The translations under genes were made by a program, and so were the position numbers. From Pseudomonas mohnii (lineage in GTDB: Bacteria; Pseudomonadota; Gammaproteobacteria; Pseudomonadales; Pseudomonadaceae): a DNA stretch of 64,000 nt. Under the pieces are notes generated by a model, which saw nothing but the letters and a program-made list of their open reading frames with translations, was not told the origin of the DNA and did not search any database. The stretch lies in the NCBI RefSeq assembly GCF_900105115.1, contig NZ_FNRV01000001.1:3767501-3831500 (forward strand), given 5' to 3'. Below are positions 55,031-63,152 of the stretch, piece after piece. How positions within the stretch are numbered: position 1 is the stretch's first letter; every line of letters starts with the position of its first letter.

Positions 55031-55888
55031 ATGAGCCGCGCCCCAGACACATGGATTCTGACCGCCGACTGCCCCAGCGTCCTCGGCACGGTGGACGCGG
55101 TGACGCGCTTTCTGTTCGAGCAGGGCTGCTATGTCACCGAACACCATTCCTTCGATGACCGGCTTTCGGGCCGTTTCTTCATTCGCGTGGAATTCCGTCA
55201 GCCCGACGGTTTCGACGAACAGTCGTTTCGCGCGGGTTTGCAGGCGCGCGGTGAAGCCTTCGGCATGGCCTTCGAGCTGACCCCGCCGCACTACCGGCCG
55301 AAAGTGGTGATCATGGTGTCCAAGGCCGATCACTGCCTCAACGACTTGCTCTACCGCCAGCGCATCGGCCAGTTGTCGATGGACGTGGTTGCCGTGGTCT
55401 CGAACCACCCGGACCTCAAACCGTTGGCGGACTGGCACCAGATTCCGTACTACCACTTCCCGCTGGACCCGAACGACAAGCCGTCCCAGGAGCGTCAGGT
55501 CTGGCAGGTGATCGAAGAATCCGGCGCCGAACTGGTGATCCTTGCCCGCTACATGCAAGTACTGTCACCGGAGCTGTGCCGCAAACTCGACGGCAAGGCG
55601 ATCAACATTCATCACTCGCTGCTGCCGGGTTTCAAGGGCGCCAAGCCGTACCACCAGGCCTACAACAAGGGCGTGAAACTGGTTGGCGCCACGGCGCACT
55701 ACATCAACAACGACCTCGACGAAGGGCCGATCATCGCCCAGGGCGTCGAGGTGGTGGATCACAGTCATTACCCCGAAGACTTGATCGCCAAGGGACGGGA
55801 TATCGAAGGCCTGACCCTGGCGCGGGCCGTGGGTTATCACATTGAGCGACGGGTGTTCCTAAACGCCAATCGCACCGTCGTTCTTTAG
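55031..55888 (+). CDS. purU: Formyltetrahydrofolate deformylase
   Basis: 285 residues. An N-terminal ACT domain (about 1-85) is followed by the formyltransferase fold with NIHHSLLPGFKGAKPYHQA and the catalytic aspartate in NDLDEGPII. It hydrolyses 10-formyl-THF to formate and THF, disposing of the one-carbon units produced by sarcosine oxidation. ATG at 55031 has AGGAG upstream. Usual purU paralogue of the betaine region. Confidence 0.95.
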   Translation: MSRAPDTWILTADCPSVLGTVDAVTRFLFEQGCYVTEHHSFDDRLSGRFFIRVEFRQPDGFDEQSFRAGLQARGEAFGMAFELTPPHYRPKVVIMVSKADHCLNDLLYRQRIGQLSMDVVAVVSNHPDLKPLADWHQIPYYHFPLDPNDKPSQERQVWQVIEESGAELVILARYMQVLSPELCRKLDGKAINIHHSLLPGFKGAKPYHQAYNKGVKLVGATAHYINNDLDEGPIIAQGVEVVDHSHYPEDLIAKGRDIEGLTLARAVGYHIERRVFLNANRTVVL

Positions 55889-55893
55889 ATTGC

Positions 55894-55985
55894 TATCGCT
55901 GGCAAGCCAGCTCCCACAGGGTTTTATGTCGTTCGCAGATTTGTGTACACCCCGTCCACTGTGGGAGCTGGCTTGCCAGCGATGA
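55894..55985. repeat. REPIN
   Basis: ATCGCTGGCAAGCCAGCTCC and its inverted copy between purU and fdhA. Confidence 0.87.
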
Positions 55986-56087
55986 GGCCCTTACAAGCAA
56001 CACAAGAAACAGCATCTGTACCCGAGCACTTAACGCGCTGCCTGCCTGGGCAACGCGGTTCCATAAAAACAACAGCGAGGTGAAAGC

Positions 56088-57287
56088 ATGTCTGGCAATC
56101 GTGGTGTGGTGTATCTCGGCGCTGGCAAGGTCGAAGTACAGAAAATCGACTATCCGAAAATGCAGGACCCGCGCGGCAGGAAGATTAATCACGCCGTCAT
56201 CCTGCGTGTGGTTTCCACCAACATTTGTGGTTCCGACCAGCACATGGTGCGCGGTCGCACCACGGCACAAACCGGCCTGGTGCTGGGCCACGAGATCACC
56301 GGTGAAGTGATCGAGAAGGGCAGCGACGTCGAGAACCTGCAAATCGGCGACTTGGTGTCCGTGCCGTTCAACGTGGCTTGCGGGCGCTGCCGTTCCTGTA
56401 AGGAAATGCACACCGGCGTGTGCCTGAGCGTCAATCCGGCGCGTCCGGGCGGTGCTTATGGCTACGTCGACATGGGCGACTGGACCGGTGGCCAGGCCGA
56501 GTACGCGATGGTGCCGTACGCCGACTTCAACTTGCTGAAACTGCCGGACCGCGACCGGGCCATGGAGAAAATCCGTGACCTGACCTGCCTCTCCGACATC
56601 CTGCCAACCGGTTACCACGGCGCCGTGACGGCGGGCGTTGGCCCGGGCAGCACGGTGTACATCGCCGGTGCCGGTCCGGTCGGGCTGGCGGCTGCCGCTT
56701 CGGCTCGCCTGCTGGGTGCGGCGGTGGTGATCATCGGTGACGTCAACACCGTGCGCCTGGCCCACGCCAAGGCCCAGGGTTTCGAAATCGCCGACCTGTC
56801 CCTGGACACCCCACTGCACGAACAAATCGCCGCGCTGCTGGGCGAGCCGGAAGTGGATTGCGCCATTGACGCCGTCGGCTTCGAAGCCCGCGGCCACGGC
56901 CATGACGGCGTGAAACACGAAGCCCCGGCCACCGTACTCAACTCGCTGATGGGCGTGGTGCGTGTGGCTGGCAAGATCGGTATCCCCGGCCTTTACGTCA
57001 CCGAAGATCCGGGTGCCGTCGACGCCGCCGCGAAAATGGGCAGCCTGAGCATTCGCTTCGGCCTGGGCTGGGCCAAATCCCACAGCTTCCACACCGGCCA
57101 GACCCCGGTGATGAAGTACAACCGCCAGTTGATGCAGGCGATCATGTGGGACCGCATCAACATCGCCGAAGTGGTGGGCGTGCAGGTGATCAGCCTGGAT
57201 CAGGCGCCGCAGGGTTATGGCGAGTTCGATGCCGGCGTGCCGAAGAAGTTTGTGATTGATCCGCATAAGATGTTTAGTGCGGCGTAA
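56088..57287 (+). CDS. fdhA: Glutathione-independent formaldehyde dehydrogenase
   Basis: 399 residues, zinc-dependent medium-chain dehydrogenase. NICGSDQHMVRGRTTAQ holds the catalytic zinc cysteine; CGRCRSCKEMHTGVC has the structural-zinc cysteines; YIAGAGPVGLAAAASARLLGA binds NAD. It oxidises formaldehyde released by GbcAB and DgcA. ATG at 56088 has AGGTGAAAGC upstream; the last of the betaine-linked genes, followed by a terminator. Confidence 0.94.
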   Translation: MSGNRGVVYLGAGKVEVQKIDYPKMQDPRGRKINHAVILRVVSTNICGSDQHMVRGRTTAQTGLVLGHEITGEVIEKGSDVENLQIGDLVSVPFNVACGRCRSCKEMHTGVCLSVNPARPGGAYGYVDMGDWTGGQAEYAMVPYADFNLLKLPDRDRAMEKIRDLTCLSDILPTGYHGAVTAGVGPGSTVYIAGAGPVGLAAAASARLLGAAVVIIGDVNTVRLAHAKAQGFEIADLSLDTPLHEQIAALLGEPEVDCAIDAVGFEARGHGHDGVKHEAPATVLNSLMGVVRVAGKIGIPGLYVTEDPGAVDAAAKMGSLSIRFGLGWAKSHSFHTGQTPVMKYNRQLMQAIMWDRINIAEVVGVQVISLDQAPQGYGEFDAGVPKKFVIDPHKMFSAA

Positions 57288-57300
57288 GGTTGGTAAAAGA

Positions 57301-57326
57301 AAGGGCGACTTGATGTCGCCCTTTTT
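57301..57326 (+). terminator. Intrinsic terminator of fdhA
   Basis: AAGGGCGAC, loop TTGAT, GTCGCCCTT, then T: nine-pair stem 13 bases after the fdhA stop. Confidence 0.9.
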
Positions 57327-57359
57327 GATATGAGTTTGTCCGGTTCTGACGTCGTCTTA

Positions 57360-58403
57360 CTATTTTTGGTATCTGGGCAAGGCTATCGGGGCGTCAGGGT
57401 CGCTGCGTAGTTGCCTTATAAAGGTTTCTAACTCGTCCATTCTAAGCCGTTGAGACGGTGATGGAGTGTCTTGAATCGAGTCCAAAATGGATTGAAATTC
57501 ACGTGTAAGGTTATTGGCTCTGTTCTGAATTCTAGATGCTGGTGGTACTCGGGCAGTAGCCGGGGAAAACTCTGGTGGATAGTTAGTAACAAACTCTCCC
57601 GTGAAGTGAGTATCTGCATCCAGGGAGTTATAGGTTGGGGGGCGCGCGCGTAAGTCTCGTTGTAATCTAAAAGGGTTTGCAGAGGTTAAGGCTTTATAAC
57701 GAGGAGGTGGTCCAGCAGGAGCACCGTTTGCTTGGAAAAGGGGAATGCCGGCGGGTGCTTTGTTAGTCATCGAAGCAATTTTGGCTGTTGAGGATGTGTT
57801 GTTTTCTATTTGCTTGGCCATGCGATTTTTAAATATTGGTCGCATAAATTTTAATGTTGCCTTGAGCGCCGTAAAGAAACTATGTCCTGTCGGGTCTACC
57901 TGATTCACCGGATCCCCCACACAATACCCATACGCATTCAACCCACCCTCCCCAAACGGACTCCAACTGTCCGGACTGTTAAACCGCATCAACACCGGGT
58001 TAAACGCCCGATAACCATTGCCTAACAAATAAGACCCCGACACCGGATCCCGCCGTTCGCCATTGAACCCGAGCAGGCTGAGCAAGCCGTTCTGCCGATG
58101 GCCGTAAGGCGTGTAGGCGAGTGGATGCCGCACACTGGCGTCGAGCAGGTTCAACACCGAGCGCTGTTGATCCGTGGCCAGGAGGTGGGTTTGCACGGCG
58201 GTGGTTTGGCGTTCTCGCTGCGCCAGCAGTTGATCTTCGTGCTGCATGATCGAACGCTGCACGGCGCCCTGGATCTCGGTGCTCAGGCGATCTTTCAGAT
58301 AGAAGCGCTGAACGCTTGCCTGCGCCGAGGGCGCGCTGGCGGTCACTCGATTCAGTGCATCGTAGTGGTAGCGGCACAGCACGGTAGCGCGATTGGACGG
58401 CAT
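57360..58403 (-). CDS. RHS-core protein with variable C-terminal tip (copy 1)
   Basis: 347 residues. The N-terminal part has RHS/YD features (CRYHYDALNRVT, a degenerate repeat), and the RHS-associated core LGFNGERRDPVSGSYLLGNGYR..FNSPDSWSPFGEGGLNAYGYC. The DPTGH that ends the core is followed by a Pro/Thr-rich, AT-richer tip of about 130 residues that I do not recognise. It is much shorter than full RHS toxins and has no visible immunity gene. ATG at 58403 has GGGAG upstream. Confidence 0.82.
   Translation of the reverse strand: MPSNRATVLCRYHYDALNRVTASAPSAQASVQRFYLKDRLSTEIQGAVQRSIMQHEDQLLAQRERQTTAVQTHLLATDQQRSVLNLLDASVRHPLAYTPYGHRQNGLLSLLGFNGERRDPVSGSYLLGNGYRAFNPVLMRFNSPDSWSPFGEGGLNAYGYCVGDPVNQVDPTGHSFFTALKATLKFMRPIFKNRMAKQIENNTSSTAKIASMTNKAPAGIPLFQANGAPAGPPPRYKALTSANPFRLQRDLRARPPTYNSLDADTHFTGEFVTNYPPEFSPATARVPPASRIQNRANNLTREFQSILDSIQDTPSPSQRLRMDELETFIRQLRSDPDAPIALPRYQK
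57909..58022. repeat. Direct repeat, RHS core copy A
   Basis: Nucleotide match to 63696-63809 with seven mismatches in 114 aligned bases (counted by eye), in the same orientation. Confidence 0.85.
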
Positions 58404-58535
58404 GGTGAGGGCTCCCTGAAATATCCGGTCATTCAGGATTTCACTGTGGCGCAATCGAACTGAACTGCCTACTAACAGAACTGATAGTGGCGCCGTATTT
58501 GCGCAGTGTTCACAGCCCCCTCGCCACAAGGGCAA

Positions 58536-59210
58536 TTACAACGCCGCCAATGCCCCTTGATACAACGCCGGCCCGGTCGGTTGCCCGGTCGGCGAACCGC
58601 CCTTCGGTTCCAGGGTGACCGCCAGCGCAATCGGCTTGCCGATCAGTGCTTTCTGCGCGTCGCTCAGTACTACCTTGCCTTTGCCGCCCGCCGGGATTAC
58701 CCCGAGGGAAACCGGTTTGCCGTCGGCCGGTATCGCCCACAGTTCCAGGCTTTGCTGCGGTGTGATCGCCGCCAATGCCAGCGGTTCGACTTGCAGGTAA
58801 TCGGCGTGCGCCTGGACGCGCAATGCCGGCTGTGCGTCGGCGCTGGCCAGGGTTGCGCTGTAGCGTACGTCGTCGCGGGTGTAGATCACGCCAATGGTCA
58901 CGGCGATCACGAGGGTGGCAATCGCCGCCGTTGCCCGTAGCCAGTTCCAGAACGGGCGCTTCTGCGGCATGTGCAGGACCTGCGGTTCGATGCGCGCGGT
59001 AATGCCTTTCCACACGCGGTCTGGCACCGGTTGTTCTGGCAGGGTATCGGTGAGGCTGGCGAGGCTTTCCTGCCATAGCGCCAACTCCACACGAAGCGCC
59101 GCGTCTTCCAGCAGCAGTTGTTCGAAACGTCGACGCGCGGCCAAGGGCATCAAGCCAATGGCGTAGTCGGCGGCGAGGGCGCGGCGCAGGGACGGCGTTT
59201 GATAGTTCAT
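58536..59210 (-). CDS. Anti-sigma factor (RskA-like)
   Basis: 224 residues. A cytoplasmic N-terminal helical domain of about 85 residues (ADYAIGLMPLAARRRFEQLL), one membrane helix (ATAAIATLVIAVTIGVIY), then an RskA-type periplasmic domain with LELWAIPADGKPVSLGVIPAGGKG. No zinc-binding HxxxCxxC is seen. It overlaps the sigma gene by four bases (ATGA), and should hold the sigma factor inactive until it is cleaved. Confidence 0.88.
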   Translation of the reverse strand: MNYQTPSLRRALAADYAIGLMPLAARRRFEQLLLEDAALRVELALWQESLASLTDTLPEQPVPDRVWKGITARIEPQVLHMPQKRPFWNWLRATAAIATLVIAVTIGVIYTRDDVRYSATLASADAQPALRVQAHADYLQVEPLALAAITPQQSLELWAIPADGKPVSLGVIPAGGKGKVVLSDAQKALIGKPIALAVTLEPKGGSPTGQPTGPALYQGALAAL

Positions 59211-59842
59211 GATTCAAGGCACCTGCGCAGGCGTTCCATGCCACGGCGGATCCAGGATTTCACCGATCCCAGCGGCGCGGCCAGGTGTTCGGCCAGCTCG
59301 GCGCCGGACATTCCCTGAAAGTAAGCAATGGTGATCGATTGACGCTGCATGCCCTCGAGGCTGTCCAGGCAACGGTTCAGGGCGCTGGCCTCGCGGGCAC
59401 TGTTCAGCTGTTCGTGGGCGGATGGGGTTTCGTCCACCAGTGATTGTTCTTCGAGATCGCTCAACGGCCGGTCGCGGTGTTTGCGCAACTGGTCGATCGC
59501 CTGGTTGCGGGTGATGTTGATCATCCAGGTCAGCGGTGCCGACAGATGCGGTTCGTAGCGCGAGGCGTTGTTCCAGATCCGCACGAAGCTTTCCTGCAGC
59601 ACTTCTTCGGCCAGGTCGGGGCGCCCCATGAACCGCAAGGCCACGCCATGCAAGCGCGGGCCGACGCTGCGGTAAAGCGTCTCGAACGCACGGCGGTCAC
59701 CCAGTGAGCACTGGGCCAGCAAGTGCCTGAGCTGATCGGCGTCGGCGATGGAAATAGCGGTGCTCCAAATAGACGAGGTGCGCAGCGTAGGGTGTCGATT
59801 GCAGGCAGAGGTTAGTTCACGGCGCGCGGTTGTTCCATTCAC
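59207..59842 (-). CDS. ECF sigma factor (SigK-like)
   Basis: About 211 residues from GTG 59842. Region 2 (LAEEVLQESFVRIWNNASRY) and region 4 (YFQGMSGAELAEHLAAPLGSVKSWIRRGMERL) are clear. Start uncertain: GTG at 59842 has GAGG nine bases upstream, but gives an unusual 29-residue N-terminal extension; ATT at 59755 has GGAG seven bases upstream and would give the normal length of about 182. It lies between the fasciclin gene and its anti-sigma. Confidence 0.88.
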   Translation of the reverse strand: MNGTTARRELTSACNRHPTLRTSSIWSTAISIADADQLRHLLAQCSLGDRRAFETLYRSVGPRLHGVALRFMGRPDLAEEVLQESFVRIWNNASRYEPHLSAPLTWMINITRNQAIDQLRKHRDRPLSDLEEQSLVDETPSAHEQLNSAREASALNRCLDSLEGMQRQSITIAYFQGMSGAELAEHLAAPLGSVKSWIRRGMERLRRCLES

Positions 59843-59897
59843 GGGTGGACACCTCGGAAAAACCGCCAGCCCCACTGCGCAGGGCCGGCGACTGTGC

Positions 59898-60491
59898 TCA
59901 ACTTTTCGGCATCAGGACTTTGTCGATGACCTGAATCACGCCATTGGACTGGTACACGTCATAGGTGGTGATGTCGGCGATGTCGCCTTTTTCATCCTTG
60001 ATCGTGATGTTGTGCGGGCCGTTCATCATTGCCCATAGCTTGCCGCCGGCGACTGTGGTGAGTTCGGTCTTGCCGCCGCCGGCCTTGATCTTCTCGGCCA
60101 GGGTCATCATGTCGAGTTTGCCGGCGACCACGTGGTAAGTGAGGATCTTGGTCAGGGTGGCTTTGTTTTCCGGTTTCAGCAGGGTGTCGACGGTGCCGGC
60201 GGGCAGGGCGGTAAACGCCGAATTGACCGGGGCGAAAACGGTGAACGGGCCTTTGCCCTTGAGGGTGTCGACCAGGCCTGCGGCCTTCACGGCGGCGACC
60301 AGGGTGGTGTGGTCGGAGGAGTTGACCGCGTTATCGACGATGTCTTTGCTCGGCAGCATGCTTTGGCCGCCGACCATCACGCTGTCGTGACTCATGGTAG
60401 CGGCTTGCACGGTGGTGTTCAGGGCGACGCCGCCAAGGGCCAGGGTCAGCAGGCTGGCAATCAAGGGTGTTTTGAGCGAGGTGCGTATCAT
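59898..60491 (-). CDS. Secreted fasciclin (FAS1) domain protein
   Basis: 197 residues with a signal peptide (SLLTLALGGVALNTTVQAA). The FAS1 domain shows the conserved GPFTVFAPVNSAFTAL and LTYHVVAGKLD. It is the first gene of a three-gene set with sigma and anti-sigma in the same direction. Mycobacterial SigK/RskA controls the FAS1 proteins MPT70 and MPT83, a striking parallel. ATG at 60491 has AAGGA upstream. Confidence 0.9.
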   Translation of the reverse strand: MIRTSLKTPLIASLLTLALGGVALNTTVQAATMSHDSVMVGGQSMLPSKDIVDNAVNSSDHTTLVAAVKAAGLVDTLKGKGPFTVFAPVNSAFTALPAGTVDTLLKPENKATLTKILTYHVVAGKLDMMTLAEKIKAGGGKTELTTVAGGKLWAMMNGPHNITIKDEKGDIADITTYDVYQSNGVIQVIDKVLMPKS

Positions 60492-60603
60492 GGTGATGAT
60501 CCTTTTGGGGAGAATCGGCCAGGAATGTCTGTCCGTGCCTTGATATACGGGCGTAGGGCGGGACTGGATGCAGCATCGGGAAAATATTGTGATGAACCTG
60601 ATC

Positions 60604-60707
60604 CCTGTAGGAGCGAGCCTGCTCGCGATGGACGCCAACGATAACGCGTGCTATCTGAATGACCGCGTTGTCCCTGCGTTTTTCGCGAGCAGGCTCGCTC
60701 CTACAGG
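60604..60707. repeat. REPIN
   Basis: CCTGTAGGAGCGAGCCTGCT and inverted GCGAGCAGGCTCGCTCCTAC, in the divergent gap. Confidence 0.87.
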
Positions 60708-60752
60708 GGCGGGAACAATGTCGGGGGAAACCAGTCCAACGCGCAGCTGTTC

Positions 60753-60776
60753 ACCGCCCACTGTCGGGCGGTTTTT
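60753..60776 (+). terminator. Terminator-like hairpin in front of the DUF2780 gene
   Basis: ACCGCCC, loop ACTGTC, GGGCGGT, then TTTT. It points along the plus strand and lies just before GAGGA (60781) and ATG 60793. No plus-strand gene ends upstream, so it may be a leader attenuator or the end of an unlisted transcript. Confidence 0.6.
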
Positions 60777-60792
60777 CATAGAGGATGTCTGG

Positions 60793-61353
60793 ATGAAGAT
60801 TTCACGCGGTATTGCACTGGCTTCGCTGATGACCCTGGCGGCCAGCCCGGTCTTCGCCCAGTTCAGCCTGGGCGATGCGGCCAACGCCATTTCGGGGATG
60901 CAGGGCGGTAACGCGGCCACCAATGCCGCCCCAACCCCGCAGACGGCAGATCTGCTGGGCGCACTCAGCCAATTGAACGTAACTCCGCAACAGGCCGTCG
61001 GTGGTGCCGGGGCAATGCTGGGGCTGGCGAAGAATCAATTGAGTTCGGCCGACTATTCGGAGCTGGCCAAAAACGTACCGGGCATCGACATACTTTCGGG
61101 TGGCGGCGAATTGGGCGCGCTCGCCGGTTTGCTCGGTTCAAGCGGCAAGGCGGCAGGGCTGGATAACGCCTTGGGCAACGTCAAGGACACCAACGACTTG
61201 AACAACGCCTTCAGCGCCCTGGGCATGGACAGCGGCATGGTTGGCATGTTTGCCCCGGTGATCCTGCAATACCTCGGTCAACAGGGCGTTGCCGGTTCGC
61301 TGTTGCAAAGTCTGGGCGGCATCTGGGGCACCGGTATCGGCACCGGCAGTTGA
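60793..61353 (+). CDS. DUF2780 family secreted protein
   Basis: 186 residues with a signal peptide (IALASLMTLAASPVFA). The mature part is rich in Gly, Ala, Leu and Asn, with LSQLNVTPQQAVGGAGAMLGLAKNQLS, the DUF2780 (VcgC/VcgE) core. Function unknown. ATG at 60793 has GAGGA upstream. Its TGA is directly followed by the stop codon of the convergent acyltransferase gene (TGATCA). Confidence 0.84.
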   Translation: MKISRGIALASLMTLAASPVFAQFSLGDAANAISGMQGGNAATNAAPTPQTADLLGALSQLNVTPQQAVGGAGAMLGLAKNQLSSADYSELAKNVPGIDILSGGGELGALAGLLGSSGKAAGLDNALGNVKDTNDLNNAFSALGMDSGMVGMFAPVILQYLGQQGVAGSLLQSLGGIWGTGIGTGS

Positions 61354-62241
61354 TCAGCCGCTTTCGCCGCGCAACGCGTCGATGCGCCGGTCCTTCTCGA
61401 TCCAGAGCTGGTTGACCCAGTTCTGGATTTTCTCGCGAAACAGCGGATCGTTTTCGTAATCACCCTGCCACAGCGCAGGGTCGAGTTCCCGGGTCTTGAT
61501 GTCGATGATGACCCTTGGCACGTTGCCGCTGATCAGATCCCAGAACCCCGGAATCCCCTGCTGCGGATACACCACCGTCACGTCGAGAATCGCATCCAGC
61601 TGTTCGCCCATTGCCGCCAGCACAAACGCCACGCCACCGGCCTTGGGTTTGAGCAGGTGAGTGAACGGAGATTGTTGCTGGGCGCTTTTGGCTGCGGTGT
61701 AGCGAGTGCCTTCCAGATAATTGACCACCGTCACCGGCTGGCGCTTGAACAATTCGCAGGCCTGCCGGGTGATCTCCAGATCCTTGCCGGCCAGTTCCGG
61801 GTGCCTGGCCAGAAACGCCTTGGTGTAGCGTTTCATGAACGGGTAATCCAGCGCCCACCAGGCCAAGCCCAGGAACGGCACCCAGATCAGCTCTTTCTTG
61901 AGGAAGAATTTGAAAAATGGCGTGCGTCGGTTCAGCGTCTGGATCAGCGCCGGAATATCGACCCAGGATTGGTGATTGCTGATGACCAGGTAGGAGGTGT
62001 CGCGACGCAGGTCATCACCGCCGCGTATATCCCATTGGGTAGGGATGCACAGACGGAAGATCAGCTTGTCGATTTCCGACCAGGTTTCGGCGATCCACAT
62101 CACCGACCAGGAGGCGTAATCGCGAAAGCGACCGGGCAGGACCAGTTTGAGCAGGGCAAACACCATCAAGGGCCCGATCAGGGTCAAGGTGTTGAGCAAC
62201 AGCAGCAGGGTGACGAAACAGCCGGTGAGCAGGCGGCGCAT
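61354..62241 (-). CDS. YihG-like 1-acylglycerol-3-phosphate acyltransferase
   Basis: 295 residues. One or two N-terminal membrane helices (TGCFVTLLLLLNTLTLIGPL), then the PlsC motifs: NHQSWVD (HxxxxD) and NYLEGTR. The rest matches the YihG/LPLAT group, PlsC paralogues that place an acyl chain on lysophospholipid in E. coli. ATG at 62241. Convergent with the DUF2780 gene with no gap between stop codons. Confidence 0.87.
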   Translation of the reverse strand: MRRLLTGCFVTLLLLLNTLTLIGPLMVFALLKLVLPGRFRDYASWSVMWIAETWSEIDKLIFRLCIPTQWDIRGGDDLRRDTSYLVISNHQSWVDIPALIQTLNRRTPFFKFFLKKELIWVPFLGLAWWALDYPFMKRYTKAFLARHPELAGKDLEITRQACELFKRQPVTVVNYLEGTRYTAAKSAQQQSPFTHLLKPKAGGVAFVLAAMGEQLDAILDVTVVYPQQGIPGFWDLISGNVPRVIIDIKTRELDPALWQGDYENDPLFREKIQNWVNQLWIEKDRRIDALRGESG

Positions 62242-62541
62242 AAGTAACTCTTGAAAGCCTTTGGGCGCGCCATGATAAGCAGCTTCGGTCGGCAGGCCAA
62301 ATCGGCTGATGACGAATGTTTCACCATTGGATGGGTAGGCTGGGCAGGAAAATCAGGTCACATCACGATGTTGATTGCACCGGCCCCTTCGCGGGTGAGC
62401 CCGTTCCCACGGTGGATTACGGTGTTTTTGAGTCAGACAAAACCCGGTGGGAACGCGGCTTGCCCGCGAAGCGATTTCAAGAACGAATTGCCCGCTGACG
62501 GTCTAAAATTTCGCTGCCCATTCACCCAGGATGCCCATCAC
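62242..62541. other. Acyltransferase/protease divergent gap
   Basis: 300 bases holding a degenerate REPIN (62386-62473) and the leader of the retropepsin-like gene; nothing else seen. Confidence 0.5.
62386..62473. repeat. REPIN, degenerate
   Basis: TTCGCGGGTGAGCCCGTTCC and inverted GGGAACGCGGCTTGCCCGCG; both arms have lost part of the symmetry. Confidence 0.7.
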
Positions 62542-63045
62542 GTGAAATCCCTTCTCGCACTGCTGTCCCTGTTAGCCCTGCCGGTGCTGGCCGCCGAGCC
62601 CACCCTGTACGGGCGTTACGAATACATCGCCCTGCCGGAAATCGGCGGTGAAGTGCTCAAGGCGAAAATGGACACCGGCGCCCTGACGGCATCGCTGTCG
62701 GCCAAGGACATCGAAACCTTTACCCGTGATGGCGAGAACTGGGTGCGTTTCCGCCTCGCCACCAAGGGGGCGAGCGACAAAGTCTACGAACACAAGGTCG
62801 CGCGGATCAGCAAGATCAAGACCCGCTCAGAAGAGGACGATGACGAAGAAACCGCCGCGCCTTCCAAGCGCCCGGTGGTCGATCTGGAATTGTGCCTGGG
62901 CAACGTCAAGCGCACGGTCGAGGTCAACCTGACGGACCGCAGCAGCTTTAACTATCCGCTGCTGATTGGCGCCAAGGCCTTGCGCGAGTTTGGCGCGGCG
63001 GTAAATCCGGCTCGACGGTTTACGGCGGACAAGCCGGATTGTTGA
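62542..63045 (+). CDS. Retropepsin-like (RimB/ATP-dependent zinc protease family) secreted protein
   Basis: 167 residues from GTG 62542, preceded by AGGA at eight bases. A signal peptide (SLLALLSLLALPVLAAEP) starts the protein. AKMDTGALTASLSA carries the aspartyl-protease DTGA motif; SSFNYPLLIGAKALREFGAAVNP completes the family pattern. The family is often annotated as ATP-dependent zinc protease, though the motif is retropepsin-like. Longer in-frame extension to 62251 lacks a signal sequence. Confidence 0.85.
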   Translation: MKSLLALLSLLALPVLAAEPTLYGRYEYIALPEIGGEVLKAKMDTGALTASLSAKDIETFTRDGENWVRFRLATKGASDKVYEHKVARISKIKTRSEEDDDEETAAPSKRPVVDLELCLGNVKRTVEVNLTDRSSFNYPLLIGAKALREFGAAVNPARRFTADKPDC

Positions 63046-63078
63046 TTGAACCTCTCGATTTTGTCCTTGATCAAAGGG

Positions 63079-63140
63079 TCGCAGCCTGCGGCAGCTCCAG
63101 AAGCGCATGTTTGATGCAAGAGCTGCAGTAGGCTGCGAAC
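63079..63140. repeat. Inverted repeat of the TCGCAGCCTGCGGCAGCTCC type
   Basis: GTCGCAGCCTGCGGCAGCTCC-like and GAGCTGCAGTAGGCTGCGAAC-like arms form a hairpin between the protease and the RHS gene; this is another common Pseudomonas intergenic element. Confidence 0.7.
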
Positions 63141-63152
63141 TTTTGTATTTGT

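Larger units (their letters stand above)
60492..60792. promoter_or_regulatory. Fasciclin/DUF2780 divergent gap
   Basis: 301 bases, with a REPIN (60604-60707) and, 16 bases before the DUF2780 ATG, a terminator-like hairpin. The fasciclin promoter should lie near 60500-60560. No gene seen. Confidence 0.55.
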
